Shown: positions 11,773-25,081, counted from the first letter of the stretch. The stretch: DNA of 64,000 nucleotides from Oenanthe sinensis (GCA_028671895.1 CM053794.1:23918501-23982500), one strand, 5' to 3'. Translations and numbers: made by a program. Notes: generated by a model not told the origin, from the sequence alone.

Positions 11773-12390
11773 TCTTACTCTAATAGAAACTAACTTTGAC
11801 TAGAAACTAGAAACTAACCTTATCCCCTGTTTTTAATTTGATTTTTGCCATCAATTGATAAACTTTTTTTCAAATCTAACTTTACCAAATTTTTCTCCAT
11901 CTCCCAACGATTCATTTGAATACCATATGTGCTATATTTCGACCACTTTAAAATTAATCACAAATTTATATTATATTTGTTATCAGAATAAATGCAATCA
12001 CTAATTTATATTAGATAAATCACAAATTTGTACTATAAAAATCACTAATTTATATTATAAGAATCACTAGAATCACCAAGTTTGTTGAATAAATATATAT
12101 TGAGATCACGAAAAAATGGAAGTCGCCGAAATATAGCACATATGGTATACAAACTGATCGTTGTGAGATGGAAAAAATATGGTGAAATTAGATTTGAAAA
12201 AAGGTTAATCAATTAGCGGGAAAAATCAAATTAAAAACGGAAGAGATTATGTGATATTGTATATGGGAGGGTGTATTGTAATTGTGTGTGGTGCACTCTA
12301 GGGGGCCATTAGATTATATTAAATATGTGGCTTAGATTAGTTTTTAGTTTCTAGATTTGACTTGGTTTCTATTTGAGCACTTGCCTATAT
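11765..12390 (-). mobile_element. ~620-bp MITE-like element, right arm of palindrome
   Basis: The reverse complement aligns end to end with 11107-11720: for example TTTTTAATTTGATTTTTCCC, CAACGATCAGTTTG and CTTATAATATAAATTAGTG appear in the same order. The arms differ by many substitutions, so they look like two independent insertions of one family and not a fresh inverted duplication. Confidence 0.65.
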
Positions 12391-14148
12391 ATATTAGGTG
12401 TTCGAGGCTTCTGGGCATAAGAAAGATTTTTGTCTATAAACGAATGAAAATTACGTTACATGAATATAGGAACGTACATGCCACTTATCAAAGAATATGG
12501 ATTTCATGAGGTGAATTTATGAATAAATTTAACCTAATTCATCAAGTTACGATAATATTAGGGATACTAATTCATCAAGTATATATGGGTCCCATATATC
12601 CTATAATGACCAGACCTCGTGTCATCATTAATCATTTAATATTGAAGCCGCCAAGTATATATGACAGCGCCAGTATAACGTCAATGGTCCATCACAGTTT
12701 CATGGAGCTATGTTGTGCAAATCTTAAGGGTTGTACTCTCTCCCAGGGAGCTAGAAATGCCGACAAGAACATTTCTTAACCGGAATAAGAGGGCTGATTA
12801 CACTGCATATGCGTTTAATTAATACCATATCGTACTCAGGCAGCCTTGCCAGAAGCCATTTGTTTTTTACATAAATTCTATATATCACATATGATGAAAA
12901 AAGGAAGCAAATCATTTCCATTCATTCACGTCACAATGAAAGACACCTTACTTGCAGATAGAAAATGGACTCGCACGATCAAATCGATTCAATCATTGTC
13001 ATGAAAATAAGAGATGATGATCGCTGGCTAAAGGTGCAACGATTAATTGTACTTGACTTATTTCATGCATTCAATATTATCGACGTGGCAAGATCTTTGC
13101 ATTCCATAATTTAATGATCTCACTAATTGCACTTCTAATATTATGATTTTCACTTCTGTTGCTGTCACCAAGGAGAGACTGTCGACTGTCGTAGAGTTTT
13201 TCCATCAAGTAAAAACTCAAGTATGAACCTATGGGGCTAATGCGAAATAGGCGAAATCATTGGACTATAGCTGTAAAATTAAACGTGAGATCAGTTTTAT
13301 TTTCACTCTATAGAGTTTGGACATCAGAAAAGGAACAACTGTCCACTCAACCAATACTCAATACTGATTCATAACACTGAGAGATACTTCCGCACATGAC
13401 TGTGTAAATGTGTAACGGAGAGTTTTGTGGCAAAATTTTTTAAAATGTATGTAATCACTCTCAGAAGTCATTTCTTTTTCTTCCTGACACTACTGTCACA
13501 ACTGGGACATTTTCACATATGTCTGCTTGCTGCAAGTCCGCGAACCAAATCCTCAAAAGAATAAATTACTAGGCCCCTTAATTATTTTTTTAAATCTTGA
13601 CTGCCGCAAGTGTATGTTGAATTTTTTTTATCCTTCATACACTTGCTATAGATCAGACCCCTAAACAATTTGGTAATTGTTATAACCAAAAAATTACAAG
13701 TGTAATCTTGTATTGATGAGTATTGACATTGCTGACGACTGGACGAGCAAGATGACGACTGAATACCATTTGGGCGACCGATGAATTAATTATTTACACT
13801 GAATATCATTATTCAGTAAATAATTCGATATTAGTTGAATTATTTAATTATACATATAAGAATATCAATTATGTTGATATATCGATCAAGGCCCATTAAT
13901 ATAGGGGTGGTTTGTAGCTGACGAGATAACCAAGTCTTGACGAATAAGTTTGTATAACATTCGAAGAGCTAAAATCAAGGAGGTGATAAGAGTCCTTAAT
14001 CAACTATAATTCAAATAAATGGAAGGATAATGAAGATATTCCTACATTATAATTATAGAAACGTAATGGGCAAGCTCAACCATGAAAATAGGATTGTGGG
14101 AGGCTGATATATCACAATATAAATACAATCATGAAGAGATAATTGAGG
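12391..14148. other. Gene-free stretch with a fragment of the duplication unit
   Basis: No convincing gene. Positions about 12,590-12,656 match the sequence just left of the ABCB relics (2,175-2,234 and 7,757-7,816: TATCCTA-ATGACCAGACCTCGTG, then TTGAAGCCGCCAAG). The match stops where ABCB begins, so this marks an older breakpoint. Confidence 0.45.
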
Positions 14149-15212
14149 TGTTGTGTCGGATTTTGGCATGTCCGAAGTCAACTATCTGCTGTCGATGCCA
14201 AGGACATGACGGGAACAGCAACGTTCGATGACAGCCTAGCGATGTCCGAAATCAACTATCTACTGTCCCAAATTTTAGGAAGGGATAAAATATCAGTTTT
14301 AATACAAGAAAGGAAAGATATTGATGGGTATCAGATTCTCTACATATAAGGAAATATATTGATGATCAGTTTCTCAACAAATAAGGAAGGTAATAATGGA
14401 CATCAATTCTCCATTAATATGGCAGTTACATAATTCAAATATAGATAGAGGGTGGAGGCATCGAGGAAGGCAAGTCATACAACTTCTACTACCGTGCAAT
14501 ACATATACATACACAATCTCTATCACCACACAACTTATCAGTCAGATACAACTCCATACCACTCACTTATCTACACAATTATACTCTATTACATCAACAA
14601 AATACACTACACACAATATCTACTATATATATATGCAACATCTATGAGCCACTATACATACATACAATCCCCATTATCATATACAACACAACCACTACAA
14701 CACATTTTCATACACTATTCATACATTCTCTTACAGATTATATGGCTAAACCTTCATCATCTCATGGCAAACATTTTATACAACATTGCTACTACACCAT
14801 ACACACGCTACATTACCATACATCTCATTTGACAGAGCTACCACTTTTATGATTACACAATACATATATACATACACAGTCGATGAATAGCATACACATA
14901 TTCGACGAGTAGTGCATAAACAACCGACGAGTACAGTTCTGAGCCGACGAGAACAACTTGTCATGTCGAAAGATAGACTTTTGTACTTGTTTTCTATTCA
15001 ACCTCACTTGTAACACTCTCACATCACATTATAGTGAAAAATCTTGGTTAGGACATACCCACCCACGGTTTTTAACCATATTCAAGATATTTTCCGCGTT
15101 ATCAAAATTGCATGTGTTCTTGTTCTTTTCTTCATTTTTCTGCACTTGTCAATCTATTTTGTTACTTTTCCTTCAAATATGAAATCATATATACTTAGTT
15201 AATAACCCTGCA
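14149..15212 (+). repeat. 5' LTR of the Gypsy element
   Basis: Begins TGTTGTGTCGG and probably ends in CCCTGCA near 15,212; the exact end is uncertain by some 18 bases. Its first ~225 bases match 17,880-18,102. Within it, ATGTCCGAA-TCAACTATCT occurs twice (about 14,170 and 14,241). Reading frames inside are not genes. Confidence 0.65.
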
Positions 15213-15230
15213 AAAAACGACTAAAATAGT

Positions 15231-15247
15231 TTGGCACCGTCTGTGGG
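15231..15247 (+). other. Primer-binding-like site
   Basis: TTGGCACCGTCTGTGGG, close to the TTGGCGCCGTCTGTGGG seen after the 5' LTR of plant Tat/Ogre-type Gypsy elements. Confidence 0.6.
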
Positions 15248-15266
15248 AAATTAGCTAAGAGTTTAT

Positions 15267-15407
15267 ATGGATTCAATGACAATGGAGGATAATCAACAAA
15301 CTACGAATCAAGGCAACAACATAATGACGGACGACGACATGATTTTGGCTATGAAAAAGTTACAATCTAACGTGATTTGCTACGATCAGAGAATGACATG
15401 GAGTTGA
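15267..15407 (+). pseudogene. gag N-terminal remnant of the Gypsy element
   Basis: A 46-codon frame begins with an ATG 20 bases after the primer site, where gag of a Gypsy element would start. It is acidic and glutamine/asparagine-rich and ends in TGA. It has no capsid or zinc-knuckle motif. Assignment rests on position. Confidence 0.4.
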
Positions 15408-15639
15408 GTACAATTAAATTTAACAATAAAATGACATCACGATGAACGATTACAAGTGTGGTTCAACATCTAAACATGGACGACATACATGATGATAGAC
15501 AGTTAGAAGCTGACAGAATACATGTGGTAGATGCTGACAGGGATGAAAATGATACATTGAAGAATGACACTACCACAAAACACCCACGACAACGTGACAT
15601 GACAGAAAGACACGACGGTGAGCTCGACGTGTTCTAATA

Positions 15640-15775
15640 GGCTTAAATACACAAGTCGTCGACTCAAAGTATTGGCAAGACTAGGGGCATCTTTAGTCAA
15701 CTTAATCAGTCCAACATTGACATGTATAAAAGAAATGTTGGACACAAAAATTTATAGACTACTTGTCGGATGACA
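15640..15775 (+). pseudogene. pol remnant (RNase H end), first piece
   Basis: A short frame with VLARLGASLVNL, resembling the DALARLG segment at the end of RNase H in Tat/Ogre-type pol. It is broken by stops on both sides. A related piece lies at 16,336-16,497, and both are followed by similar non-coding sequence (GACTACTTGT, then GACGACATCT), so the interior contains an internal duplication about 690 bp apart. Confidence 0.4.
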
Positions 15776-16335
15776 TCTGACACGTCGGACGACATCTGAC
15801 ATGTCGGACAACATGACCTCTACATTTATTTTTCTAATCCTCACACGTGGACAAAACAACAAGGGGTAGTACCTTAAACTTTTATGACAAGGGGCAATAG
15901 CCCACAACATTATGTGACAATTAAAACGTTAACAGATAAGGAGGATGACAAGTCCACATATTGACATGGTGTACATCTAATCTAACTTCATCAGCTTACT
16001 GACGAATTTATACTAACGCGATGGTAAATACAACGACGAAGCATGAATCGTTGACACCTCTGGAAGCGTCCAACGGCTCCAACCTAATTCGACTACATCC
16101 TGCACATAAAAGAGAAGTTAACAACTCTAGTAGACGAATAATGTCCATTTATAGTTCACGATGCCATTAGGCCTAAAGAGCGCATGCATACCATTTCGAC
16201 AACTTGCCATGTCTTACAATGATGACGTGAATTCAAGGAACACGACTGATTACGTCGAACACTTGACATAAGCTTTTGAGTTGACATCTCCAATATTCAT
16301 CAACATTCGACATACGACAGGTTCCAAGAGAATCC

Positions 16336-16497
16336 AATGCACAAGCTGTCGTCTTGACTAGACTAGGGGCAGTGTTTAGACATCTCAACATGTCCAACAT
16401 TCCAATCATACACGTCTTCAAACCAGCCATTGAGAAAGATAACACATTGGAAGAAATCTTGGATATTACAACACACTACACCGACATGACGAGTTAG
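16336..16497 (+). pseudogene. pol remnant (RNase H end), second piece
   Basis: A 53-codon frame reads NAQAVVLTRLGAVF, then IPIIHVFKPAIEK and EEILD, the order seen between RNase H and integrase of Tat/Ogre-type Gypsy polyproteins. Upstream and downstream pol is missing. Ends in TAG. Confidence 0.5.
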
Positions 16498-17879
16498 ATA
16501 CAATAACTAAAAGACTACTTGTTCGACGACATCTAACCCGTCGATAGAATTGATATCTACATTTATTTCTTAAATAATTCTCGTACGGTATGTTCTCTTG
16601 AGAACTAGTTACTTCTCTTAATATTATCTTGACAAATATACAACATGTTTGCTTTTGGTTTTGATGCCTTCTCTAAGATCTACATGCTTTTATGTGAACT
16701 ACATGAAAATATGCTTGAATGTTATACATCATGCCTCATATGCTTAATTGCTTTGATAACGCCATTATATATATGCTAGATTTATTATGTATTCATTACT
16801 CTTGCATTTAGCTAAGTCATATGCATGAAATTATAAATTCTGCGATAAATAATACATTAATGATTCTACGATACATGGACATTACAATTACGTGATAACC
16901 AGGGTCATTGTATCCCGACATTATCTATTATTGGGTTGATCACCCACGACGTACGACGACTAGGGGCAATACCCCAAACATATATATAATAAAAATAACA
17001 AAGGCGAACGTCGTATGACAATGAGCTTTGTTATTACACCACGAAAAAATTATGATAAATTAAGTTTGTTTCAAGAAGGGAAGGCATTTTAACAACATAA
17101 ACATTATGCATGCAACTATGAATATATTATAATCGATGAATGACAATTTACGACAAGTGATGATATACAATCAACGTATATAACACATATTACATGTGAC
17201 GAATAAATATTACGATTACATTTGACATACGATGTGATATAATTTATATGTCACATTGACATACGACATATTATAAATAGTTATCACATTGACATACGAC
17301 ATATTACGATTACATGTCGCATTTATATATGACGTGAAGAACTTACGTATCACATTGACACAATGTTTCATTTCATGATTATAAGCTATGTGTATTCATC
17401 TACGTATTTTAACTAGAAGTTGAAACAATTATGACTTACGAGCTACACTTATGAATCAAGTATTATGGTCGTGGCACACGTGTCTCATGACATTACAACG
17501 ATGACAATACAACGACGAATTTCAAATCTCAACTTCATGTCACATGTTACAATGACAATATATATAATGCCGAATTACATAACACGATGACAAGTGACAT
17601 ATTACGACGACATGTGACATACTATGATGGCAAGTTACACATTTTGTCTACAACCTACATGTTACATTTATAAGACACGTTACAATACATCTTACGTGTT
17701 CATACTCTTATTTTATACATTATAATCACTCTAAATTGAGGAGTCACATGAACCTGTTGGCAAGCCATTTTAAGTAAATGGACGCATATAAACACACAAT
17801 CGACAATTACAAGAGTATATTCGACATGAAAAATAATTTTATTAGTTGTATATCTCCATCCAATAAAATTAGGGGAAAA

Positions 17880-18102
17880 TGTTGGTGTCGGATTTTGACA
17901 TGTCAGACGTCAACTATCTATTATCGATGCGAAGGACATGACAGGAATAGTGACATTCGACGACAACCTAGCAGCTATAGGAAATGGTCAAATAACTGTC
18001 CTAAATTTTAAGAAGGGATAAAATATCAGTTTTAATACAAGAAAGGAAAGATATTGATGGGTATCAGATTCTCTACAAATACGAAAATATATTGATAATC
18101 AG
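17880..18102 (+). repeat. Truncated 3' LTR of the Gypsy element
   Basis: Matches the first ~225 bases of the 5' LTR at 14,149, preceded by the polypurine tract at 17,865-17,879. It ends after GATAATCAG; from 18,103 the sequence belongs to the Copia accessory gene. Confidence 0.75.
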
Positions 18103-20936
18103 GATGTTGAAGGTATCAAGGGTGAAGATTGTGGAAGTTGAGGAATAGCCTGAGAGGTCATGTTTAGATGAATAATTTCCAATTTCTGCATCATTTGGAT
18201 GAGAGTGAAAGATTGAGTAGCCATGGAGGAGTTCATTTCACTGTCAGTGGTGGATAGAGACAGATTTGCAGCTGTAAGTGTCTCCACTTGCTCAGTTAAT
18301 TTTACAATCTTGACATTCTGACCTTTAATTTCCTCTGTCTGAGTTATGGCCTCTTTTGACTTGGAATTGTAATACAAATCCACTTGGAGTGGAGTGATGT
18401 TAGCTACTTGCACATCTTGTGGCAACTTATCAGCATGTCTATTCTTATACATCACTTCCACCATGGAGTTGATTTTGGATTGCTTTCCAAGGAGAAGAGA
18501 ATGTGTCTTTCTCATTTCATTGTATGCTTTCTCCATTTTCTCCATCTTTGAAGTGAACTCTGACATTTGAGCTTTAGAAATGGAGGAATATGTGGCTTTC
18601 TTAGAAGAGGCACTTCCACCAAATGACATTGCTTTATCAATGTTTGTCATTCTGGTTTCTAACTGATCCTTGTGTTCTCTCCAATCATTCGGAAGTCCCT
18701 TTGCTAAGAAGTGATTTGCTTGTAATTGTACCTTGGCTGCTTCATGGATGGCATCATAGATTACTGTGGGTGTAAAGACCTTTTAACAAGAACCCAAGCT
18801 GATCAAATATTTTTCCCTCATCCATTGCAAAGCCTTTTTTAGAGTGACAGATTTTGAACCATCCAACCATTCATCTACATTAGGCTCTCCATCTTCAGCC
18901 ATCTGTGCATTTTTATCTCTCAATTCTTCTTGATCTTTTACATATTACAGCAGAATTTCAGCATAATCAGCATTTGGGAGATGAGAAGTAAGTAACTGTT
19001 GGGCAATGTGATAGAACCCATCAAACTGGTCTCCATATAATTCCTTTAATTTCTCTTCAGAGATTGGTCTAGCTGATGGTCCTGAAGAACTGTCATGGTG
19101 CACAGGCTTTAACCATTGAGAAATGAAGTTAGAGCTAGGGCCACTTGTTAAAGTGGTCCCCTCAATATCAATTTCTTCATCCAATTTCTCAGATGAGTCC
19201 CTTGACACTGGATGGATAGGTGAGTTCTCCCTTGGAGACAGTCTTTGAATGACTGGGGATTTTCCAAGGGATGTCATTTGCATGGAGTGGAGGTCCCCTA
19301 GATTACCCAATGTCTGTGAAGACACGTGATGCTCCAGTGGCTCATTAATGAGACCAAAGGGAATTGGTTCCTCATTAGCCATCACAGAATCTGAAGTAAA
19401 AACTTTTGGAACCTCTGTGGTTTTGATGGTGTCATCAAGATATGCCTCAGCATGCATTTCCTCACCATCTTAATGTGTGTCCTGAGTGGTGAGCACAGTG
19501 TCATACACTATGTCACTTGAAAGGGGCTCACCAGGTGGAATAGAAACCTGATGATCAACAACCTCATGTGCTTGGCTAGACACATTTGGTTGAGAAGAAA
19601 TTTGAGAAATAAAAGAAGATTGAGGAATAGATTTGAGTATTGGCAACTCCCTCTGAGAAGATGGGGAAGTTTCAATAGAAATTCCTAACTGTGCATTATG
19701 TGTCTCCTTTTCTACTATTTCTTCTTCATTGACAGGAGTGAATTCCTGCAATGGTGCAGACTCTGTACAAGGTAGAGTGGGCTGACTCCCAATTTCAATA
19801 GATACATTCTGTTGAGAGAATGCATCTAGTAACAAGTCTATTCCCTTGTTAATCTCTACATCCTTTTGAGATGATACAGAGTGGTCTGTTGTGGTGCTTT
19901 TTTTTTCTTTCTCTTGATGAAAGCAACCACTGGTGACTCATCTTGTTCTACCACTACATTCAATTTTCTTTTTACAACTAGTTTCTCCTTTTTCTTCTTT
20001 TCAACTATAACCTATTGAGAGGATGTAGAGGTTGGTTGACTAGCATCTAATGGTTGTGAAGAAATGGCTTCAGCTGGGTTAGAACTCCCTGGGTTAGGTA
20101 GAGTTTGTGCTTCTTCTACCATGGGAATTCTTGTTGTATCAAGTGCATGAAATTTAGGCTGCACAAGTGGATAACTCCTAAGCAAAATATTCATGTGAGG
20201 AGTAATTTGCAAGGTGTTACACACTGTGCTTCTTGTTTCCAATGAAGCAAAGATATTATTTGACATGGATTTATAAAAGCTAATATTATGTTTATCCATT
20301 CCAGGCAATTCAATCAACTGAGCATTCTTATAATTGAGTACTGATAGAATAAATCTAGGAAAGAATATTTCATTACCTCTCTTTGGCAGTCTTGTGGCAA
20401 GCTCTCCAAGAATTAGCTTCCCAGCTTCAAGGCTATCAGACTCCTTGATCAAAGCCAGTCTTCCTGCAGGTGAAGACTCTCACAAGAGTGTCAAACACAT
20501 ATGACCACTCCTTTCTCAGGTATTTCTTCATCACTTTACCAATTTTGATGCTCTCCTCAGCATACTTGATGAATTCCAGGAAGTTAGTTATTTGAGTGTT
20601 GGTGGGGTCTGAGTCAAAATCCTTGGTTGGTAGAGACAAACACACATTCATGTCGTCTTCATTGAAGCTTATGTTCACGTCTTGAATCCTGCAGGTGAAC
20701 ACAATCTTTGAAGCTCCATCTTTAAGTGCTACCTCTTCCCAGGTTGCAGTATTCCGGAACTGCCCAAGGATATCCATGTATAATGTGGGGTTACAGAGAA
20801 GAGGTTCCTTTAGATACGAGTCGAGGAGAAATTTTGTAAAGCACTTGTATTGATTTTTGGCATCTACATCACGCGAGATAGCCAAGAAGTTGGTGTCAGG
20901 GATGGTAAACACACCAGCTGAGCTAGATGAAGCCAT
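18103..20936 (-). pseudogene. Copia-associated accessory (env-like) protein, broken; fragment D
   Basis: Minus-strand frame starting MASSSS at 20,936, continued by pieces at 20012-20452, 19470-19835, 18945-19457 and 18103-18650. All but one piece share a reading phase, so this is one gene of some 900 codons with a frameshift near 20,450 and several stops (for example TAG near 20,012). The N-terminal half has KKYLRKEWSYVFDTLVRVF, matching KNLRKEWSYFFDALIKCF of the accessory protein in element A (48,432 on). The middle is rich in Ser/Gln/Pro and the end is a likely coiled coil (SKMEKMEKAYNEMRKTHSLL). The last codon read uses bases of the truncated Gypsy LTR. Function unknown; such proteins are called env-like in SIRE/Maximus elements, but no membrane segment is evident. 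Its strand is opposite to the LTR beside it. Confidence 0.7.
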
Positions 20937-21082
20937 GGAGTAGTGTATAGAAAGGAGAAATAGAAGAAGCGAAGGAGTTTTAGAAAAGCTTGAAGAGTTC
21001 GAATGCAACTGTAGAGAGAGAAAGAGACAAGGGTTCCTTGAGTTTTTGAATAAGCGTAGAAATGAAGTGTAGATCTACTTTG

Positions 21083-21083
<1 letters not shown>

Positions 21084-21126
<43 letters not shown>
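21084..21126 (-). promoter_or_regulatory. (TA)n tract placed as a TATA region for the accessory gene
   Basis: A TA repeat ends 148 bases upstream of the ATG at 20,936, read on the minus strand. It is followed in that direction by a CT-rich leader (TCTCTTTCTCTCTCT near 21,015) like a plant 5' untranslated region. Further upstream, AGTTCTCGA occurs three times (about 21,166-21,255). Promoter function is inferred only. Confidence 0.35.
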
Positions 21127-21129
<3 letters not shown>

Positions 21130-21367
21130 GACAACTTGAATAGAATTGTAATCGATTTGAAGTGTTCGAGAACTCTGAAAAGAGTAAAGTAACTTTAGTG
21201 AATTACTGTTTGATTTGATTCGAGAACTCTAAAAAGTAATCAATCGAGAACTGTAAAAATTGAACATTCGAATACTAAGTAAATTTCTTGATTCTATTTA
21301 TTTGATTGCATTTTTAGGGTTTTTGTTATCATCAAGTAGATTTATGCCTGTAGTTGCATCAGACACA

Positions 21368-21380
21368 AATAGGGGGAGAT
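21368..21380 (+). other. Polypurine tract, fragment D
   Basis: AATAGGGGGAGAT directly before the LTR. The ~90 bases upstream also match element A before its 3' LTR (TTTTTGTTATCATCAAG, then TAGATTTATGCCTGT). Confidence 0.85.
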
Positions 21381-22519
21381 TGTTGGGAATCTTTGTCTAA
21401 ACTTGATGATAATATTAAATTTAGAATCATAGAAATTTAATACTTGTAACTGATCAATTGGTATGAAATTTATAAATATCGATTGATCAGGAAACTATTT
21501 ATCAGTTGAAATGTTAATCTTAATCAACTGATAACATAGAATGTAGCATAGGTGTTTTTAGTCTATGTCAATTGATATTGTATAAGTCAATTGATATTGT
21601 TCTCATTAATTGATAATATAGTCGATTGATATAGGTCATCAATTGATGTATAACTTAGACTGTTGAATTGTATATTTGAAGACAGGAAAATTATGCAAGT
21701 GAAGGATTATCAATTGATATTGAAGCATCAACTGATGAGAGATCAATTGAAGAAGTCAAGACACAGGAATGAAGACTATCAACTGATAAGAAGACCCATC
21801 GATTGGTGTATCGATTGATATCATTTATCAATCGATGATCAACTATCAATCGATGGATATCAAGATCAATCGAAGAGTAATATCAGTTGATAAAGACAAG
21901 ATCAATTGATATGCTTGAAAGCAAATTATCAATTGATTGTGACAACACAGAAGGAGAAGTTGACAGGCAAAAAGCACACATATGAAAGATAGTCCATCAT
22001 GACTATGAAGACTTAAGTCGAAGCTGTCTTTCAAAGGTTGGAGACTTTTCCTAGAATAGAAAAAGGCAAAAACAAAAAGGAAAGACAGATGTGAAGCAAT
22101 CCTAGATTAGGAATTTAGAATGATTATTTTTCTAGGAATTGTAAACACCCTTATAATATATAAACAAGAGTGGTAGCATTGTTAGAATATATAAGTTAGA
22201 GAGAAATTCTGAGAATCAATTGTTTATTTCAGAAAGCACATTGTAAGATCAGTTGATTCATATTCTAACCTTATAAAAACGAAGTTGAGTTTTTATAACC
22301 CATGATACTTGAGCAAAAATATACATTGATGGAAAAACCAATCCATTAGTAATTTTAAATATCTTTGTTCAATCTTTATTTTCAGTTTACTTTGTTCTTA
22401 TAGTTTTTTTATTTACTCAAACACTGCAAAAATATTAAAAACAGAAAAGTTTTTAATAATTTGTACCCAACCCCCCCCCCCCCTACAAATTATACTGGTA
22501 TTGTTCTTAGGGAATAACA
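21381..22519 (+). repeat. 3' LTR of Copia fragment D
   Basis: Starts TGTTGGGAATC and ends GGGAATAACA, 1139 bp. Clearly related to, but diverged from, the LTRs of element A. It contains many copies of the palindromic decamer ATCAATTGAT and its variants, a TATA box (TATATAAAC near 22,160), and near its end a 10-bp hairpin around a run of C (22,456-22,493). The matching 5' LTR is not in the window. Confidence 0.85.
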
Positions 22520-24366
22520 TATGTCATGTATAGCAAGGCAACATATTTGTTATAAAAAATAAGAAGGCGAAAAGAAGTCTAAGTGATATGGTTCACGTAC
22601 ACTAGCCAACTATTATTTTTAATCAAAGAATTATCAATCGCTATATAATTTGAGCATATAGGAGAATGAATGAAATACAAATATTGAAAATGCTAATTTT
22701 AAATATATTTAAAGGCAAATTCTTACCGCTCAATATTTTGACCCATTATTTTTCTATTTATGACATTTCAATCAATTTTTTGTTATTGGATGGATTTCTC
22801 TCCCAGGAAGGAGGCCTTCTTCGCCTTCCACCTAAAATGCGTAGAAAAAGTTCAAAGATAATCTCACAGAACACTGAAGTTAATTCTTTTTAGTAACCCT
22901 TGTTCGCCTAACATTGTGCTTCCATCATAAAATTCTCATATCTATTTATTCCAACCATCGATCTTGCATCTTTTTTGTCGAACATCACTCAAATTCAAGC
23001 AAAAGTTATGTGGAGTATTAATTGAATACCTATATGTTCTGCAATATGTTCTACTTATAATATATTATAACATTATTGTAAAACATAATACAAGTCATAT
23101 AAATCTCCCAAAGATATTTCAATGAACAAAATCCCTCAAACTCATACAACATCCCAAATTTAATGGCTACTTTATAAAAATTACCCTTTAACTTAAAAAG
23201 AATATTCGGGTTGAAAAACCCCCTTATGGCAGTCTTCCAATTTAGCTACAGTGCCTTGTGTCTCGTATTCTTCTATATTTCCTGTTTTTATGAATAACAG
23301 ATACCGAATACTTAAAACTATCACTTTAGATACCTTATTCTGATACTAATTTCAAATCCTTACTTATTATTCTCTTCACTGAAATTACATCATAATATTT
23401 AATTTTAGATCGGTTCACATATAAGTTTTATACTCCAAAATTCTTCTCTAAATTTCTAATTTCTCAATTATATCTTCCTTTCACTCCAACGGTCTAACAC
23501 TAACACAATATCATAAATAAAAAAATAAACACAAAAACACCAACTTAAATATTTCAAATAATGACATAAAAATGAAAGACTTTAATGTCGACCATATTAC
23601 TCCTACCTCCATCCGAAATAAATATAAATTAAAAAAATCAAAACATTAAAATGTAAATAATAAAATATTGAAAGTAATATTTCAACAAAAATATATAATA
23701 CAACCACACATAATATTAAATAAAATTTAAAATATTAATAAAAAAATTAAATACAAATTAAAAAAATTTGTTCAACACCATATATAAACTAGTGATAATA
23801 TAATAAAAATGAATAATTTAATATAAAGGTCACTATTTCATTCAATAGTATAATAAATTTATGAGTTTTTCTAAAAGTATATTTTTTTTAATTTTTTATA
23901 AAAATATGTTTTTCAAATTTTAACATTTGTAAATACAATTTTGATTTTTTTTATTAAATAGAATTTGCTACTGAATGCAAACAAAAGCAATCTCAAATGT
24001 AACCGGAAATGATTTTAATATTTTTAAAGAAAAGATGATATTCGATTGCATTTAATTACAAATAGCATATAAAATTTACATTTGATTGTTTTTAATTGCG
24101 AAATATACTTTTACAAATATTTTTAAAAAATAATAAAATCATAAAAAAAATATTTTTAATCATTTCTCAAAATTCATCCGGTTATTAAATATAAAATATT
24201 TAAGAAATAAAGGCAAAATAGTTTTAAGATAAATATAAATATTTAAATAAAAAAGGTGCGAAGTGCGAACACAGAATAAATGAATTAACCATCTGACTGT
24301 CAATTGCAGTAATGAATTAACCTTCAATTAAAGAATAAATGAATTCATCTCATGGTATGTTCCTTC
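22520..24366. other. AT-rich DNA, no gene seen
   Basis: Very AT-rich, with scattered homopolymers. A 75-codon frame at 22,666-22,893 has no recognisable motif and is not called. The last eight bases (GTTCCTTC, 24,359-24,366) are the left target duplication of the hAT element. Confidence 0.4.
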
Positions 24367-24983
24367 CTAGGGCTGTAAATGAACAGAGCCGTTCGTAAAC
24401 AAAACTCGAGCTCGGCTCGTTTAAGTAAGCTCGACTCTGTTCGTTTATTAAAAGAACCTGATCTTGAACATAAAAATCCACTCGGTTAGTAAACGAACCC
24501 GAGCCGAGCTTTATGCCTGTTCGGCTTAAGCTCGGCTCGTTTAGCTCGGGATCGGCTCGAGTTCGGCTCGAGCTCGTCTAGCTCGGCTCGGATAAAATTT
24601 ATATATATTATAAATAAAAAAATATTATGAATAATTTAAATATTTATATCATATTTAATATATTAATGTTTATATGAAATTATTCATATTATATATATAT
24701 TGTTAATGTTTATTCATATTTAATATATTAATGTTTATATATACCGCCTAAAATATTTATAGTTTGATTATGTATTTGTGTAAATTGTGAATCTGTGATG
24801 TACTTATGTGTCTTAATTCTTGAATATTTTATTTTTAAAATCTCTAAATATAATAATTAACACAAATTCAAATTTTATATTATGTTTTTATTATGATATG
24901 TATAAATATATACACACACGCATATATTATAATGTATTTACATTTGATTATTTGAATCATATTTAATATATTAATTTTTATGT

Positions 24984-24986
<3 letters not shown>

Positions 24987-25081
<95 letters not shown>
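24987..25081. repeat. (TA)n microsatellite inside the hAT element
   Basis: About 95 bp of uninterrupted TA repeat. Confidence 0.95.

Larger units (their letters stand above)
14149..18102 (+). mobile_element. Decayed Tat/Ogre-like Gypsy element, truncated on the right
   Basis: Bounded by a 5' LTR at 14,149 and the first 223 bases of a 3' LTR at 17,880; both start TGTTG then GTGTCGGATTTTG. A primer-binding-like site (TTGGCACCGTCTGTGGG) follows the 5' LTR and a polypurine tract (AAAATTAGGGGAAAA) precedes the 3' LTR. Between them are only traces of gag and pol, so it is a deletion derivative. The 3' LTR stops abruptly at 18,102 where Copia-derived DNA begins. Confidence 0.75.

Noticed and set aside
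12519..12779. 86-codon frame that could be a small gene
   Set aside because: Its middle is the duplicated non-coding segment found left of the ABCB relics; no recognisable protein motif.
14396..14832. Overlapping frames of 83 and 126 codons rich in Thr, Tyr and His
   Set aside because: They lie in the LTR of the Gypsy element within a CATACA-type low-complexity stretch.
23590..23620. Possible Stowaway terminus (CTCCTACCTCCATCCG)
   Set aside because: No TA-flanked partner terminus within reach; too short to call.
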